Assembly (NCBI RefSeq): GCF_003086295.3
Contig: NC_092045.1
Coordinates: 24,122,890 to 24,186,889, forward strand
DNA: 64,000 nucleotides
Source of the DNA: Arachis hypogaea
Lineage: Eukaryota; Streptophyta; Magnoliopsida; Fabales; Fabaceae
Reading direction: 5' to 3'
The translations under genes and the position numbers were made by a program. Positions 1-9,919 of this stretch are shown here, piece by piece. The notes beneath the pieces are model-generated. The model was not told the origin of the DNA. It ran no database searches and was given only the letters and a program-made list of their open reading frames with translations. Every line of letters begins with the position of its first letter. Position 1 is the stretch's first letter.

Positions 1-1302
1 CTACTAGCCGTCCAGGAAGTGCCATGGTTTGCAGACATTGCAAACTACAAGGCAGTAAGATTCATACCCAAAGAGTACAGTAAGGTGCAATCAAAGAAAT
101 TAATCACAGATGCAAAGTACTATCTTTGGGATGAACCATATCTCTTTAAGAGATGTGCAGACGGAGTAATCCGTAGATGTGTGCCTAAAGAAGAAGCACA
201 GAAGATCCTTTGGCATTGCCATGGATCACAGTATGGAGGACATTTTGGAAGTGAACGAACAGCCACAAGAGTCCTCCAAAGTGGCTTCTACTGGCCTACT
301 CTCTATAAAGATTCCCGAGCATTTGTGCTTAACTGTGATAGTTGCCAAAGATCAGGCAACCTGCCTCACAGTTATGCCATGCCTCAACAAGGAATCTTGG
401 AGATTGAGTTGTTTGATGTATGGGGCATTGACTTCATGGGACCTTTCCCACCATCATACTCAAACACCTATATTCTGGTGGCAGTGGATTATGTATCCAA
501 ATGGGTGGAGGCTATTGCAACACCCACTAATGACACTAAAACAGTGTTAAAGTTCCTCCAGAAACATATCTTCAGCAGATTTGGTGTCCCTAGAGTGTTA
601 ATCAGTGATGGGGGCACTCATTTCTGTAATAAACAGCTTTATTCTGCTCTGATACGTTATGGAGTCAACCACAGGGTGGCTACTCCATATCACCCACAAA
701 CTAATGGGCAAGCTGAAGTCTCAAATAGAGAACTTAAAAGAATCCTGGAACGGACTGTAATTAACCGTAGAAAGGATTGGGCAAGAAGCTTGGATGATGC
801 TCTGTGGGCATACAGAACAGCATTCAAGACCCCCATAGGGACCTCTCCATACCAGCTTGTGTATGGAAAGGCATGTCACTTGCCAGTGGAACTGGAACAC
901 AAGGCCTACTGGGCAACCAGATTCCTAAACCTTGATGCCAAGTTAGCTGGAGAAAAACGATTGCTCCAACTAAATGAGCTAGAGGAATTTAGACTCAATG
1001 CTTTCGAGAATGCAAAAATTTACAAAGAGAAAGCAAAAAGATGGCATGATAAGAAATTGTCATCCAGAGTCTTTGAGCTAGGGCAGAAAGTTCTGTTATT
1101 CAATTCTAGGCTCAAATTATTCCCTGGGAAATTAAAATCCCGGTGGAGAGGTCCATATGTAATTACAAGTGTATCACCATATGGATACGTAGAGCTTCAG
1201 GATAATGAATCTAACAAAAGGTTCATTGTTAATGGACAGAGAGTTAAACATTATCTTGAAGGCAATTTTGAGCAAGAATGCTCAAAACTGAGACTTGATT
1301 AA
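1..1302 (+). CDS. Athila-type pol, C-terminal part (integrase), 5' end outside window
   Basis: Frame 1 is open from the first base to the TAA at 1300-1302 (433 codons), so the true start lies upstream of the window. Counting from the GTG at 19, I see the integrase zinc site (H68/H75, C106/C109), then the catalytic triad D138, D197, E233 with 35 residues between the last two (DD35E), and a basic C-terminal region ending in LRLD. There is no chromodomain. The product would insert element cDNA into the genome. The frame is unbroken here, whereas the corresponding part at 45989-47288 carries two one-base deletions. Clade assignment (Athila) rests on the related gag at 42281, the FMDD reverse transcriptase and the tRNA-Asp primer sites. 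Confidence 0.9.
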   Translation, partial: LLAVQEVPWFADIANYKAVRFIPKEYSKVQSKKLITDAKYYLWDEPYLFKRCADGVIRRCVPKEEAQKILWHCHGSQYGGHFGSERTATRVLQSGFYWPTLYKDSRAFVLNCDSCQRSGNLPHSYAMPQQGILEIELFDVWGIDFMGPFPPSYSNTYILVAVDYVSKWVEAIATPTNDTKTVLKFLQKHIFSRFGVPRVLISDGGTHFCNKQLYSALIRYGVNHRVATPYHPQTNGQAEVSNRELKRILERTVINRRKDWARSLDDALWAYRTAFKTPIGTSPYQLVYGKACHLPVELEHKAYWATRFLNLDAKLAGEKRLLQLNELEEFRLNAFENAKIYKEKAKRWHDKKLSSRVFELGQKVLLFNSRLKLFPGKLKSRWRGPYVITSVSPYGYVELQDNESNKRFIVNGQRVKHYLEGNFEQECSKLRLD

Positions 1303-1344
1303 AAGCTCAGTAATAGTCCAGCTAATGACATTAAAGAAGCGCTT

Positions 1345-1362
1345 GCTGGGAGGCAACCCAGC
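1345..1362 (+). promoter_or_regulatory. Post-pol RNA hairpin GCTGGG-AGGCAA-CCCAGC
   Basis: A six-base-pair stem with loop AGGCAA lies 43 bases after the pol stop codon. The homologous places in A2 (7837-7854) and D (32440-32457) keep the stem while its second pair changes in step (C-G, T-A, G-C). This is what a conserved RNA structure would look like. Its function is unknown; a role in expression of the downstream 3' ORF or in RNA packaging is only a guess. Confidence 0.6.
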
Positions 1363-1474
1363 CAATCACAAAATTTAATTTTATTCGTTTTACAGGTAGA
1401 TGCTACAGTATCTTCAAAAGGTGAAATAGCAATTGGTTGAAGTCACAGAGTTACAGGAAAATTTGGAAGCTCAC

Positions 1475-1743
1475 TGGCGTGAAAAAGCCAGTGAGAAACA
1501 TTTTGGGCGTTGAACGCCCAAAAGAAGCACCCACTGGGCGTTTAACGCCAGTAAGGGTAACCTTCTGGGCGTTTAACGCCAATCTGCTAGCATTCTGGGC
1601 GTTTAGAAAAACGCCCAGTAAAGAAGGACTTCCTGGCGTTCAACGCCAGAAAGAAGCATCACATGGGCGTTGAACGCCCAGGAGAAGCAACATGTGGGCG
1701 TTAAACGCCCAAACCATGCACCATGTGGGCGTTTAACGCCAGG
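1475..1743 (+). repeat. 31-bp-period palindrome array (TGGGCGTTnAACGCCCA), nine units
   Basis: Palindromes start at 1475, 1504, 1535, 1566, 1596, 1634, 1664, 1695 and 1726, so most steps are 30-31 bp. The first unit is an outlier with a 9-bp stem and 8-nt loop (1470-1495). The unit at 1501-1523 is an 11-1-11 perfect hairpin. The palindromic cores are conserved, while the spacers are only loosely alike (AGAAGCA is recurrent). The array is repeated at 37885-38153 and about 47460-47727. Confidence 0.9.
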
Positions 1744-2049
1744 ATGCTGGGAGGAGGTACAATTCGTTTTTCTTCATAATTTTTCAAAATTTTTAAGTTT
1801 CAATTCATGATTTCTTGCATAAACATGTTTCAAAATGTCATCCTTCAAAATCAAATTGGTTTTCTAAAGAACCCTAATTTCTAAAATCCCTTTTTCAAAA
1901 ATATCAAATGTATCTTAATTCATAAACATAAATCTTTTTCCAATCCAATTCTTTTTCAAATATTTTTAATTTCTTCTCATATCTTTTTCAACTCATCTTA
2001 TCTTTATTTGAAAAATGCCTTTCCTTCTACTCCTCTCCTTTCCTTTCTT

Positions 2050-2084
2050 TTGCTTGAGGACAAGCAAACCTCTAAGTTTGGTGT
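2050..2084 (+). promoter_or_regulatory. Internal hairpin plus AAGTTTGGTGT module
   Basis: TTGCTTG-AGGA-CAAGCAA forms a 7-bp stem with loop AGGA, followed after five bases by TAAGTTTGGTGT. The same module recurs at 3273-3309, where it sits directly against the LTR in the polypurine-tract position. The internal copy lies about 40 bases before the start codon of the 3' ORF remnant. It may be a second plus-strand primer site or the scar of a recombination that brought in the 3' ORF. Confidence 0.55.
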
Positions 2085-2122
2085 GATTTGCCATGATCAC
2101 TGAGCTAAAACTCATTAAGATC

Positions 2123-2245
2123 ATGGCACCTAAGAGAACAGGAAGAGCAAGGATGTGAACTTAAGGGAGCTGAAGCGTCAGAAATTAATTCTTGAAGGCA
2201 CCCCACAGACTAGAGGAACATCCACTTCCCAAAATACAGGTTGTT
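2123..2245 (+). pseudogene. Remnant of the 3' (env-position) ORF, mostly deleted
   Basis: An ATG at 2123 opens only a ten-codon frame (MAPKRTGRAR) that stops almost at once. The following bases match the last part of the A2 3' ORF (compare about 9850-9919: GTGTGAACTAGAAGAATTAA-like sequence). The central kilobase present in A2 is therefore missing here. The same deleted form is found at 38533-38655 and about 48105, so the deletion is a family trait and not a local accident. Confidence 0.5.
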
Positions 2246-3272
2246 AAGTTCTAATTCCAGCTTTAACTCTGTGATAGTATGATTATAGGATTTTACCTTA
2301 GAAGTTATATAGTAGTAGTAGTAATTAGTATGTCTATTTTGATTTTATTTCCAATTAAGCTATAATTTATTTTTCTCATCATCATTAGGCATGAATAAAG
2401 TAGTAGATTTTTTTTAGAATAAAGAAGTAATCTATATTTTTCGAGTTCTTAATAATAAAATTTATAATTAATTATATGTGGTGGCAATACTTTTTGTTCT
2501 CTGAATGAATGCTTGAACAGTGCATAATATGTACTTTGAATTTGATGAATATTGGCTCCTGAAAGAATGATGAACAAAGAGAAATGTTATTGATGATCTG
2601 AAAAAAATCATGAAATTGATTCTTGAAGCAAGAAAAAGCAGTGAAAAAAAAAAAAGAGGCGAAAAAAAAAAAGAAAGAAAAAGAAAAAGCCAATAGCCCT
2701 TAAAACCAAAAGGCAAGGGTAGCAAGGATCCAAGGCTTTGAGCATCAATGGATAGGAGGGCCCAAGGAAGTTAAATCCAGGCCTAAGCGGGTAAATCAAG
2801 CTGTCCCTAACCATGTGCTTGTGTCATGAAAGTCCAAGTGAAAAGCTTGAGACTGAGTGGTTAAAGTCGTGATCCAAAAGAGTGTGCTTAAGAGCTCTGG
2901 ACACCACTAACTGGGGACTTTAGCAAAGCTGAGTCACAATCTGAAAAGGTTCACCCAGTTATGTGTCTGTGGCATTTGTGTATCTGGTGGTAATACTGGA
3001 AGACAAAGTGCTTAGGGCCACGGCCAAGACTCATAAGTAGCTGTGTTCAAGAATCAACATGCTTAACTAGGAGAGTCAATAACACTATCCGAAATTCTGA
3101 GTTCCTAAGGATGCCAATCATTCTGAAAATTTAAAGATACAGGGAGATGCCAAAACTGTTCAGAGACAAAAAGCTACAAGCCCCGCTCATCTAATAAGAC
3201 TCTGAGCTTCATTTAAAATTCGAGAATATTATTACTTCTTTATTTCTGTTAAAACCTATTTTATTCATCTAG

Positions 3273-3309
3273 TTGCTTGAGGACAAGCAACAGTTTAAGT
3301 TTGGTGTTG
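3273..3309 (+). promoter_or_regulatory. Hairpin module and presumed plus-strand primer tract of A1a
   Basis: The hairpin TTGCTTG-AGGA-CAAGCAA is followed by AGTTTAAGTTTGGTGTTG, which ends exactly where the LTR begins with TGATGAG. Position alone makes this the plus-strand priming site, although it is less purine-rich than usual for Ty3/gypsy elements. Confidence 0.55.
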
Positions 3310-3683
3310 TGATGAGCGGATATTTTGTACGCTTTTTGGGGGTAATTTCATGTAGATTTTAGTATGTTTCAGTTAGTTTTTAGTAAAATAATATTAGTTT
3401 TTAGGCAAAAATCATATTTCTGGACTTTACTATGAGTTTGTGTGTTTTTCTGTGATTTCAGGTATTTTCTGGCTGAAATTGAGGGAGCTGAGCAAAAATC
3501 TGACTTAGGCTGAAAAAGGACTGCTGATGCTGTTGGATCCTGACCTCCCTGCACTCGAAATGGATTTTCTGGAGCTACAGGAGTCCAATTGGCGCGCTCT
3601 CAACGGCGTTGGAAAGTAGACATCCAGGGCTTTCCAGCAATATATAATAGTCCATACTTTGCGCGAGGATAGACGACGTAACT

Positions 3684-3792
3684 TGGCGTTAAACGCCAAG
3701 TTCATGCTGCTGTCTGGAGTTAAACGCCAGAAAAACGTCATTATCCGGAGTTGAACGCCCAAAACACGTCATAACCTGAAGTTTGACGCCAA
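3684..3792 (+). repeat. 31-bp-period palindrome array inside the A1a LTR
   Basis: Units start at 3684, 3715, 3746 and 3777, exactly 31 bp apart. The first is a full TTGGCGTTAAACGCCAA palindrome. The others have decayed left arms (GGAGTT, GAAGTT) but keep AACGCC or GACGCC. Equivalent arrays lie at 40094-40202 and 49637 onward, and in the A2-type LTRs at 11418-11530 and 34755-34833. Confidence 0.85.
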
Positions 3793-4869
3793 GAAAGGCC
3801 TCTACACGTGGAAAGCTTTAGTCTTAGCCCCAGCACACACCAAGTGGGCCCCAGGAGTGGATTTCTGCACCAATTATCTTAGTTTATTCATTTTCTGTAA
3901 ACCTAGGTTACTAGTTTACTATTTAAACAACTTTTACAGACATATCTTGTACCACATGACATTTTCAGATCTGAATTACATACTTTGTGACGGCATGAGT
4001 CTCTAAACTCCATTGTTGGGGGTGAGGAGCTCTGCAGCGTCTCGATGATTTAATACAATTCCTTTGTTTTCCATTCAAACACGCTTGTTCTTATCTAAGA
4101 TGTTTATTCGTGCTTAACTGTGGAGAAGGTGATGATCCGTGACACTCATCACCTTCCTCAACCCATGAACGTGTGCCTGACAACCACCTCCGTTCTACAT
4201 CAGATTGAATGAATATCTCTTAGATTCCCCAACAGAATCTTCGTGGTATAAGCCGGATTGATGGCGGCATTCATGAGAATCCGGAAAGTCTAAACCTTGT
4301 CTGTGGTATTCCGAGTAGGATTCCGGGATTGAATGACTGTGACGTGCTTCAAACTTTAACCTGCTGGGCGTTAGTGACAGACGCAAAAGAGTGATTCTAT
4401 TCCAGTAGGAGCGGGAACCAACCGGTGATTAGCCGTACTGTGACAGAGTGCGTGCATAGTTTTCACTGCGAGGATGGGAAGTAGCCATTGACAACGGTGA
4501 CACCCTACATAGAGCTTGCCATGGAAGGAACCTGCGTGTGAGAAGAGGATTTCAAGGAAGAGTTGAAGTCAGAGGGCAAAGCATCTCCAAAACTCCAACA
4601 TATTCCCCAGTACTGAAAATCAAGTAACTCTATTATTTTAACTTACAATTTTATGAAATTTGCAGTTTGGCTTTTTACAAATAAATCCAAATAACTTCTT
4701 TAGATATCCTGACTAAGACTAATAAAATAAATATTGATTGCTTCAAACCAATAATCTCTGTGGATTCGACCCTTACTCACGTAAGGTATTACTTGGACGA
4801 CCCAGTACACTTGCTGGTTAGTTGAACGGAATTGTGCTCTGAGCAAGTAATCAGTTAGTTAAATTAGTT

Positions 4870-4891
4870 CTCCTTGGCACATGCCAAGGAG
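4870..4891 (+). repeat. Palindrome in the U5 end of the A1-type LTR
   Basis: CTCCTTGGCA and TGCCAAGGAG pair over 10 bp with a two-base loop. The stretch around it, roughly 4830-4898, is absent from the A2-type LTRs at 12568 and 35882, so it is an insertion specific to the A1 subfamily near the LTR end. Confidence 0.6.
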
Positions 4892-4923
4892 CCATTAATT
4901 AAAGATCACAATTTCGTCCACCA

Positions 4924-5327
4924 GTTGGTTCCTTTATGTTGCCCTCCTAGAGGGCAGTCTGCCCTTGTGGAGGGCAATGTTTGCCTCCCCTTGCATGCGG
5001 CACGCTTCCTATTGCTTTGGCCACGCTTTCCTTTCCTTGGGCTACACTTCTTAGGCCACGCTTTTCCTTTTCTTTTCTTTTCTTCACCTATAATAAACCA
5101 AAACAACCACTCCAACTATCACTAAATTCAAGAGGCTTATAAATCAATTAAAATTCAATTAAAATTAGCTTAAACCTCATGGATTATCATTAATTTCATG
5201 GTGGTTGCTTGATTTAGAGAAGTTATGCATTTTCACTCCAAATCACTTACTTAGGGTGCAAGAAAGTGCATAAATGCTAACAAAACAAGTGAAATTAGCT
5301 TGAAAAATGGGTATATGATGACTTGTC
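4924..5327. other. Unassigned flank between A1a and the decayed pol of A2
   Basis: No coding region is visible. The stretch has repeated ...CACGCTT and TTTCCTT words near 5000-5080. It ends in GATGACTTGTCATCA immediately before reverse-transcriptase sequence, which looks like an LTR end of an element I cannot name. The first 44 bases (minus one G) recur at 50610-50653 next to the second N gap, which ties the two places to one locus or to a duplication. Confidence 0.4.
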
Positions 5328-7796
5328 ATCAGTGGCGTATGTGTATTGACTACAGGAGGCTCATTAACGCCACCAGAAAGGATCATTTTTCTTTACCATT
5401 TATAGACCAAATGCTGGAGAGACTGGTGGGTCATGCATTCTACTGCTTTTTGGATGGCTATTCAGGCTATAATCAAATTGTAGTAGATCCTCAAGACCAA
5501 GAAAAAACAGCATTTACATGCCCATATGGCGTGTTTACTTATAGGCAGATGCCATTTGGCCTGTGCAATTCACCTGCAACCTTTCAGAGGTGTATGCTCT
5601 CCATTTTCTCTGACATGGTGGAGAAATTCCTTGAAGTTTTCATGGATGACTTCTCCGTCTTTGGGGACTCATTTGACTCCTGCCTTGACCATCTGGCCCT
5701 AGTTCTCAAACGATGCCCAGAGACAAACCTGGTTTTAAACTACGAAAAATGCCACTTCATGGTGACTGAAGGAATTGTTCTTAGGCATCGGATTTCAAAT
5801 AAAGGGATAGAAGTAAATCAAGCTAAGGTGGAAGTAATTGAGCGACTACCTCCACTAACTAATGTTAAGGCAATCAGAAGTTTTCTGCGCCATGTAGGAT
5901 TCTACAGGAGGTTTATAAAAGATTTTTCTAAAATTGCAAAATCCCTGTGCAACTTACCAGCTACTGACACTCCATTTGTCTTTGACCAAGAGTGTCTGCA
6001 GGCCTTTGAAACTCTGAAAGCTAAGCTTATCACTGCGCCTATCATTTCTGCACCTAACTGGGACTTACCGTTCAAACTAATGTGTGATGCCAGTGACCAT
6101 GCCATTGGCGTAGTTCTGGGGCAGAGACAGGACAAGCTTCTGCATGTCATTTTTTATGCCATTCATGTTCTAAAAGATGCACAGAAGAACTACACTACCA
6201 TAGAGAAGGAATTGCTTGCAGTGGTTTATACCATTGACAAGTTCAGATCATATTTAATAGGATCTAAGGTCATTATCTACACTGACCATGCTGCTCTTAA
6301 ATATCTCCTCACCAAGCAGGATTTTAAGTCCAGGCTGATAAGATGGGTATTATTCCTACAAGAGTTTGATATAGAAATCAGAGACAGAAAAGGATCAGAA
6401 AACCAGGTAGTTGAGCACTTGTCTCGAATTGAACCGGTAGAAGGGACATCTCCTCCCTCTACTGAGGTGTCTGAAACTTTCCTGGATGAGCAACTCTTTG
6501 CTATACGGATGACACCCTGGTTCGCAGACATTACAAATTACAAGGCTATAAGGTTCATCTCCAAGGAATACAGTAGGCAGCAAGCTCGAAAACTCATTCA
6601 TGATGCGAGATACTACTTTTGTGATGAATCATATATCTTTAAGAGATGCTCAGATGGTATAATCCACCGTTGTGTGTCTGAGAAAGAGGCGCAAAAAATC
6701 CCATTGCATTGCCAAGGCTCTGATTATGGAGGACACTTTGGAGGTGAGCGAACAGCCACAAAGATTCTCCAAAGTGGTTTCTACTGGCCCACACTCTTTA
6801 AAGATTTCCGAGAGTTTGTCTGTCATTGTGACAGTTGCCAAAGGGCTGGCAATCTCCCTCATGGTCACGACATGCCTCAGTAAGGAAGCCTAGAGATTGA
6901 GCTGTTTGATGTATGGGGTATAGACTTCATGGGTCATTTTCCAGCCTCATACTCAAACACCTATATCCTCATGGCAGTGAATTATGTGTCTAAATAGGTT
7001 GAGGCAATCGCATCACCCACAAATGATACTAGAGTAGTGATGAAGCTCCTCTAGAAGAACATCTTCAGTAGGTTTGGTGTCCCTCGGATACTAATCAGTG
7101 ATGGAAGAACTCATGTATGCAACAAACAGTTTGACTCTGTGCTGAACTGATATTGAGTTTGCCATAAAGTAACCACCCCCATATCATCCACAGACAAATA
7201 GGCAAGCTGAAGTATCAAATAGAGAACTGAAGAGAATCCTAGAAAGGATGGTGAAGACCTCTAGAAATGATTAGACAAGAAAGCTTGATAATGCTCTCTA
7301 GGCATATAGAACAACTTTCAAGACCCCTATAGGAACGTCACCATATCAATTGGTGTATGGGAAGGCGTACCACCTGCTAGTGGAGCTGGAGCACAAGGCT
7401 TACTGGGCAACCAAACTCCTAAACCTTGATGCAAAGGCAGCAGGAGAGAAAAGGTTGCTCCAGCTAAATGAGTTGGATGAATTCCGACTTGCTGCATTTG
7501 AAAATGCAAAAATTTATAAAGAAAGCGCCAAGAAGTGGCATGACAGAAAGATATCTTCTAGAGTCTTTGAACCTAGACAGAGGGTTCTGCTCTTCAATTC
7601 TAGATTGAAACTCTTCCCTGGAAAGCTCATGTCGCGTTGGACTGGACCTTTCCTGATCACTAATGTATCACCCTATGGTCATATAGAACTCCAGAGTAAT
7701 TACTCTGATAAAAGATTTACTATTAATGGCTAGAGAGTGAAACATTACTTGGGGGGTGAAGTTGAGCAAGAGAAATCCACCATGTTGCTGACATGA
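5328..7796 (+). pseudogene. Decayed Athila-type pol of element A2 (RT, RNase H, integrase)
   Basis: The sequence enters in mid reverse transcriptase, at the homologue of the RMCIDYRRL motif, so gag, protease and the RT fingers are missing. The frame is open to 6883 and includes FMDD (about 5642), RNase H (CDASDHAIG) and the integrase zinc site. It is then broken by stops at about 6881, 6995, 7053, 7273, 7299 and 7731. Most of these are single transitions (CAG or CAA to TAG or TAA, TGG to TAG), plus some small indels near 7150-7180. The decay indicates an old insertion. The upstream junction at 5327/5328 is abrupt, consistent with truncation by a later insertion. Confidence 0.85.
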
Positions 7797-7836
7797 GCGC
7801 AGTAAAGTCCAACTAAACGACAGTAAAGAAGCTCTT

Positions 7837-7854
7837 GTTGGGAGGCAACCCAAC
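7837..7854 (+). promoter_or_regulatory. Post-pol RNA hairpin of A2 (GTTGGG-AGGCAA-CCCAAC)
   Basis: Same position and loop as the hairpin at 1345-1362, but the second stem pair is T-A instead of C-G. It is preceded by the shared text AGTCCAACTAAACGACAGTAAAG.. in both elements in slightly different form. The compensated change supports pairing in RNA. Confidence 0.6.
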
Positions 7855-8012
7855 CATAATTAAAGTTATTTTTGTTTTTTTTTAGTTTATTTCAATTATA
7901 TCAGTTTAATTTTCATATTTATTTCTTTAGATTTGTGATCATGTGCAGTAGTTAAAACAGAAACAGAGACAGTCAGAGCTAAAAACAGAGCACTCTAGGG
8001 AGAGCCCCTTGC

Positions 8013-8312
8013 TGGCGTTAAACGCCAGACAAAAGGGAAGTATGGGCATTGAACGCCATTAAGAAGCAGCAAAACTGGCGTTGAACGCCAGCCAGGGGAC
8101 ACTGGTTAGGCTTTCAACGCCCTCAAGGAATAACAAGTCTGGCGTTGAATGCCAGCCAAGGAGCACTGGTTGGGCGTTCAACGCCCAAAGAGGAGTAGCA
8201 AGCTGGCGTTGAACGCCATCCAGGAGGGACTATTTAGGCGTTCAACGCCCAGAAGGAGCACAAAGCTGGCGTTAAATGCCAGAATAGGGGTATTTTGGGC
8301 GTTCAACTCCCA
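8013..8312 (+). repeat. 31-bp-period palindrome array of A2, ten units
   Basis: Units begin at 8013, 8043, 8076, 8106, 8140, 8171, 8204, 8235, 8267 and 8296; the mean step is 31.4 bp. Cores vary between TGGCGTTGAACGCCA, TGGGCGTTCAACGCCCA and decayed forms such as TGGGCATTGAACGCCA. Spacers differ from those in A1a although the period is the same, so the two arrays have evolved apart while keeping phase. Confidence 0.9.
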
Positions 8313-8781
8313 ACACAGGTTTGGGAGATTTTTGACTTTTTCAAAACATATCTTTTCCAAATCTTATCTTTTTAATCATATCTTTTAAACCAGATTCTTC
8401 CAACTATCATCTTTCAATTTTAAATTCCTTTCAAATTTAAAATCTTTTCAAATCTTTCTTAATTCTTTCTTCAAATCTTTTTCAAAAGTTCATATCTTTT
8501 GCAATTCTTTTTCAAATCTTTTAGTACACTTTCAAATAATTTTCATAACTTTAATAACTTATATCTTTTATTTCTTTATCTTTTTCACATATTTAACACT
8601 CTAACTATTTTAAAAACCTATCTTTCTTATCTTTTACAAAAGTTTGAATCATATCTTTATTATCTTTTATCTAATTTTTGAAAATCCACCCTATCCCTCC
8701 CTATATATACCAACCGAATCCCCCTTGCTCTTCCATCTCCCTTTTGAATCCCTCTACCCTTCTTCATCTTCTTTCTTTCTT

Positions 8782-8817
8782 TTACTCGAGGACGAGCAAA
8801 CCTTTTAAGTTTGGTGT
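8782..8817 (+). promoter_or_regulatory. Internal hairpin plus AAGTTTGGTGT module of A2
   Basis: CTCG-AGGA-CGAG replaces the CTTG-AGGA-CAAG stem seen in A1a, a compensated change, followed by TTTTAAGTTTGGTGT. It lies 37 bases before the ATG of the 3' ORF (8854). The terminal copy of the module is at 11004-11040. Confidence 0.5.
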
Positions 8818-8853
8818 GGAAAAAGTCTTACTTTCTCACTCCATTCGAATTCC

Positions 8854-9919
8854 ATGACTCCAAAAATTGGAAAACCCACTTTAAGAAGCAAAGAAGGCAA
8901 CCCAACAGTTGTTTTCAAACCTTTTAAATTCTATACCAAGCAGTATGAAGAACATTATTACAAAATAATGTGCAAAAGAAGATGAATACCCGAAGATCCA
9001 AGAGCAGATTCAAAAGAGAGGCTGGGAAGCCCTGGCCGACCCTGTGACCAATGTTGGATTAACAATAGTCCATGAATTATATGCAAATCTGTGGATGACA
9101 GATAAGCAAAATAAAGATGGACAAGGGTTCCATACTTTTTGCACCATGTTCAGGGGAAAGACTCTTTATTTTCATCTTGACAAGGTAAGAGAGATCTGTA
9201 AATTACCTCTACAAAGGGATGATCCAGAATCCTTTAATAGGAGGGTGGTAGCTAATCCCAAGCTGGATCAGATTCTAAAAGACATATATCTACCTGGAAC
9301 TCAGTGGATCAATAACACAAAAGGTAAACTAAACCAACTGAGAAGAATGGATCTCAAACTAGTTGCTAGGGGTTGGTTGGATTTCATTGGGAGTTCCATA
9401 CTCTCCATTAGTAACCGTTTTGAAGTCACCATTAGAAGGGCTGTGATGATTCACTGCATCATGATGGGGAATGAGGTGGAAGTCCACCAATTAATCCCCT
9501 TTGAGTTGTACAAGGTTGCAAACAGGATGTCAACTTAAGCCAAATTGGCCTATCCAAACCTCATTTTTTGCTTGTGCAAAGAGGCTGGAGTCCTGATTAA
9601 TAAAGACTCATAGATCCCAGCAGATGGCCTAATCACCAAGCAAGTAATGGAAAGCGCCAGACTACCAGATGGTCATCCCAAAAGGAAGACACCTAAGCCT
9701 CTTCAAACACAAAAAATCCCTCCCATTGAATATTGGACCCAACTGGAAGCATCTGTTGCACAATTGCAAACCACCTTGGATCAATTAAGAGGGGAGCAAA
9801 AAGACCAGACTAGCATGCTTTGTAAACTGGTCAAGGAACAAGAGAAGCAGGGGTGTGAACTAGAAGAATTAAAGCGTCAAAAATTGTCCCCTGAAGAGCC
9901 TAACATCAACCATGATTAA
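8854..9919 (+). pseudogene. 3' ORF in the env position, putative plant transposon protein type
   Basis: An ATG at 8854 starts a lysine-rich N-terminus (MTPKIGKPTLRS...). It runs into a frame break near 8975 and continues in the frame that is open to 9538. That segment has the pattern VHELYANLW ... VREICKLPL ... GWLDFIGSSILSISNR, which I recognise as the putative plant transposon protein domain often found downstream of pol in Athila-like elements. Stops follow at about 9536 and 9613. A last open part (9647-9919) is proline/lysine-rich, then a predicted coiled coil (QLEASVAQLQTTLDQLRGEQ). No signal peptide or membrane segment is seen, so there is no direct evidence for an envelope protein. Confidence 0.65.

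Larger units (their letters stand above)
1303..3309 (+). other. Long 3' non-coding region of Athila element A1a
   Basis: About 2 kb between the pol stop and the LTR has no long ORF. It holds in order: a hairpin (1345-1362), a 31-bp-period palindrome array (1475-1743), T/C-rich sequence, a hairpin-plus-AAGTTTGGTGT module (2050-2084), a remnant 3' ORF (2123-2245), a purine tract near 2640-2690 and a second hairpin module directly before the LTR (3273-3309). The part from about 2480 to 3230 is clearly similar to 10210-10970 of element A2 although neither encodes a protein there. Confidence 0.8.
3310..4923 (+). mobile_element. 3' LTR of A1a (1614 bp)
   Basis: The LTR starts TGATGAGCGG and ends GTCCACCA. 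At the matching point 41333 the same LTR is followed by AGTTTT and a tRNA-Asp primer site, which fixes the 3' boundary. It has no indel against 39720-41333 and only a few substitutions. Features inside are a TATA-like TATATAATAG at 3641-3650, a four-unit palindrome array at 3684-3792 and a 10-bp-stem palindrome at 4870-4891. The latter sits in a roughly 65-bp stretch that A2-type LTRs lack. Confidence 0.9.

Noticed and set aside
1475..1743. Regular palindromic repeats with variable spacers look like a CRISPR array
   Set aside because: The DNA is clearly plant nuclear, repeats are imperfect, spacers are about 14 bp and partly alike, and no cas genes exist. It is a palindrome-cored minisatellite.
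2468..2814. Phenylalanine-rich minus-strand ORFs suggesting membrane proteins (also near 38.9 and 48.5 kb)
   Set aside because: They are the complement of the A/G tract in the 3' non-coding region; other copies break the frames by small indels.
8854..9919. 3' ORF as a retroviral envelope gene
   Set aside because: Position fits, but there is no signal peptide, no transmembrane segment and no fusion-peptide pattern; the visible pattern is the plant transposon protein type.
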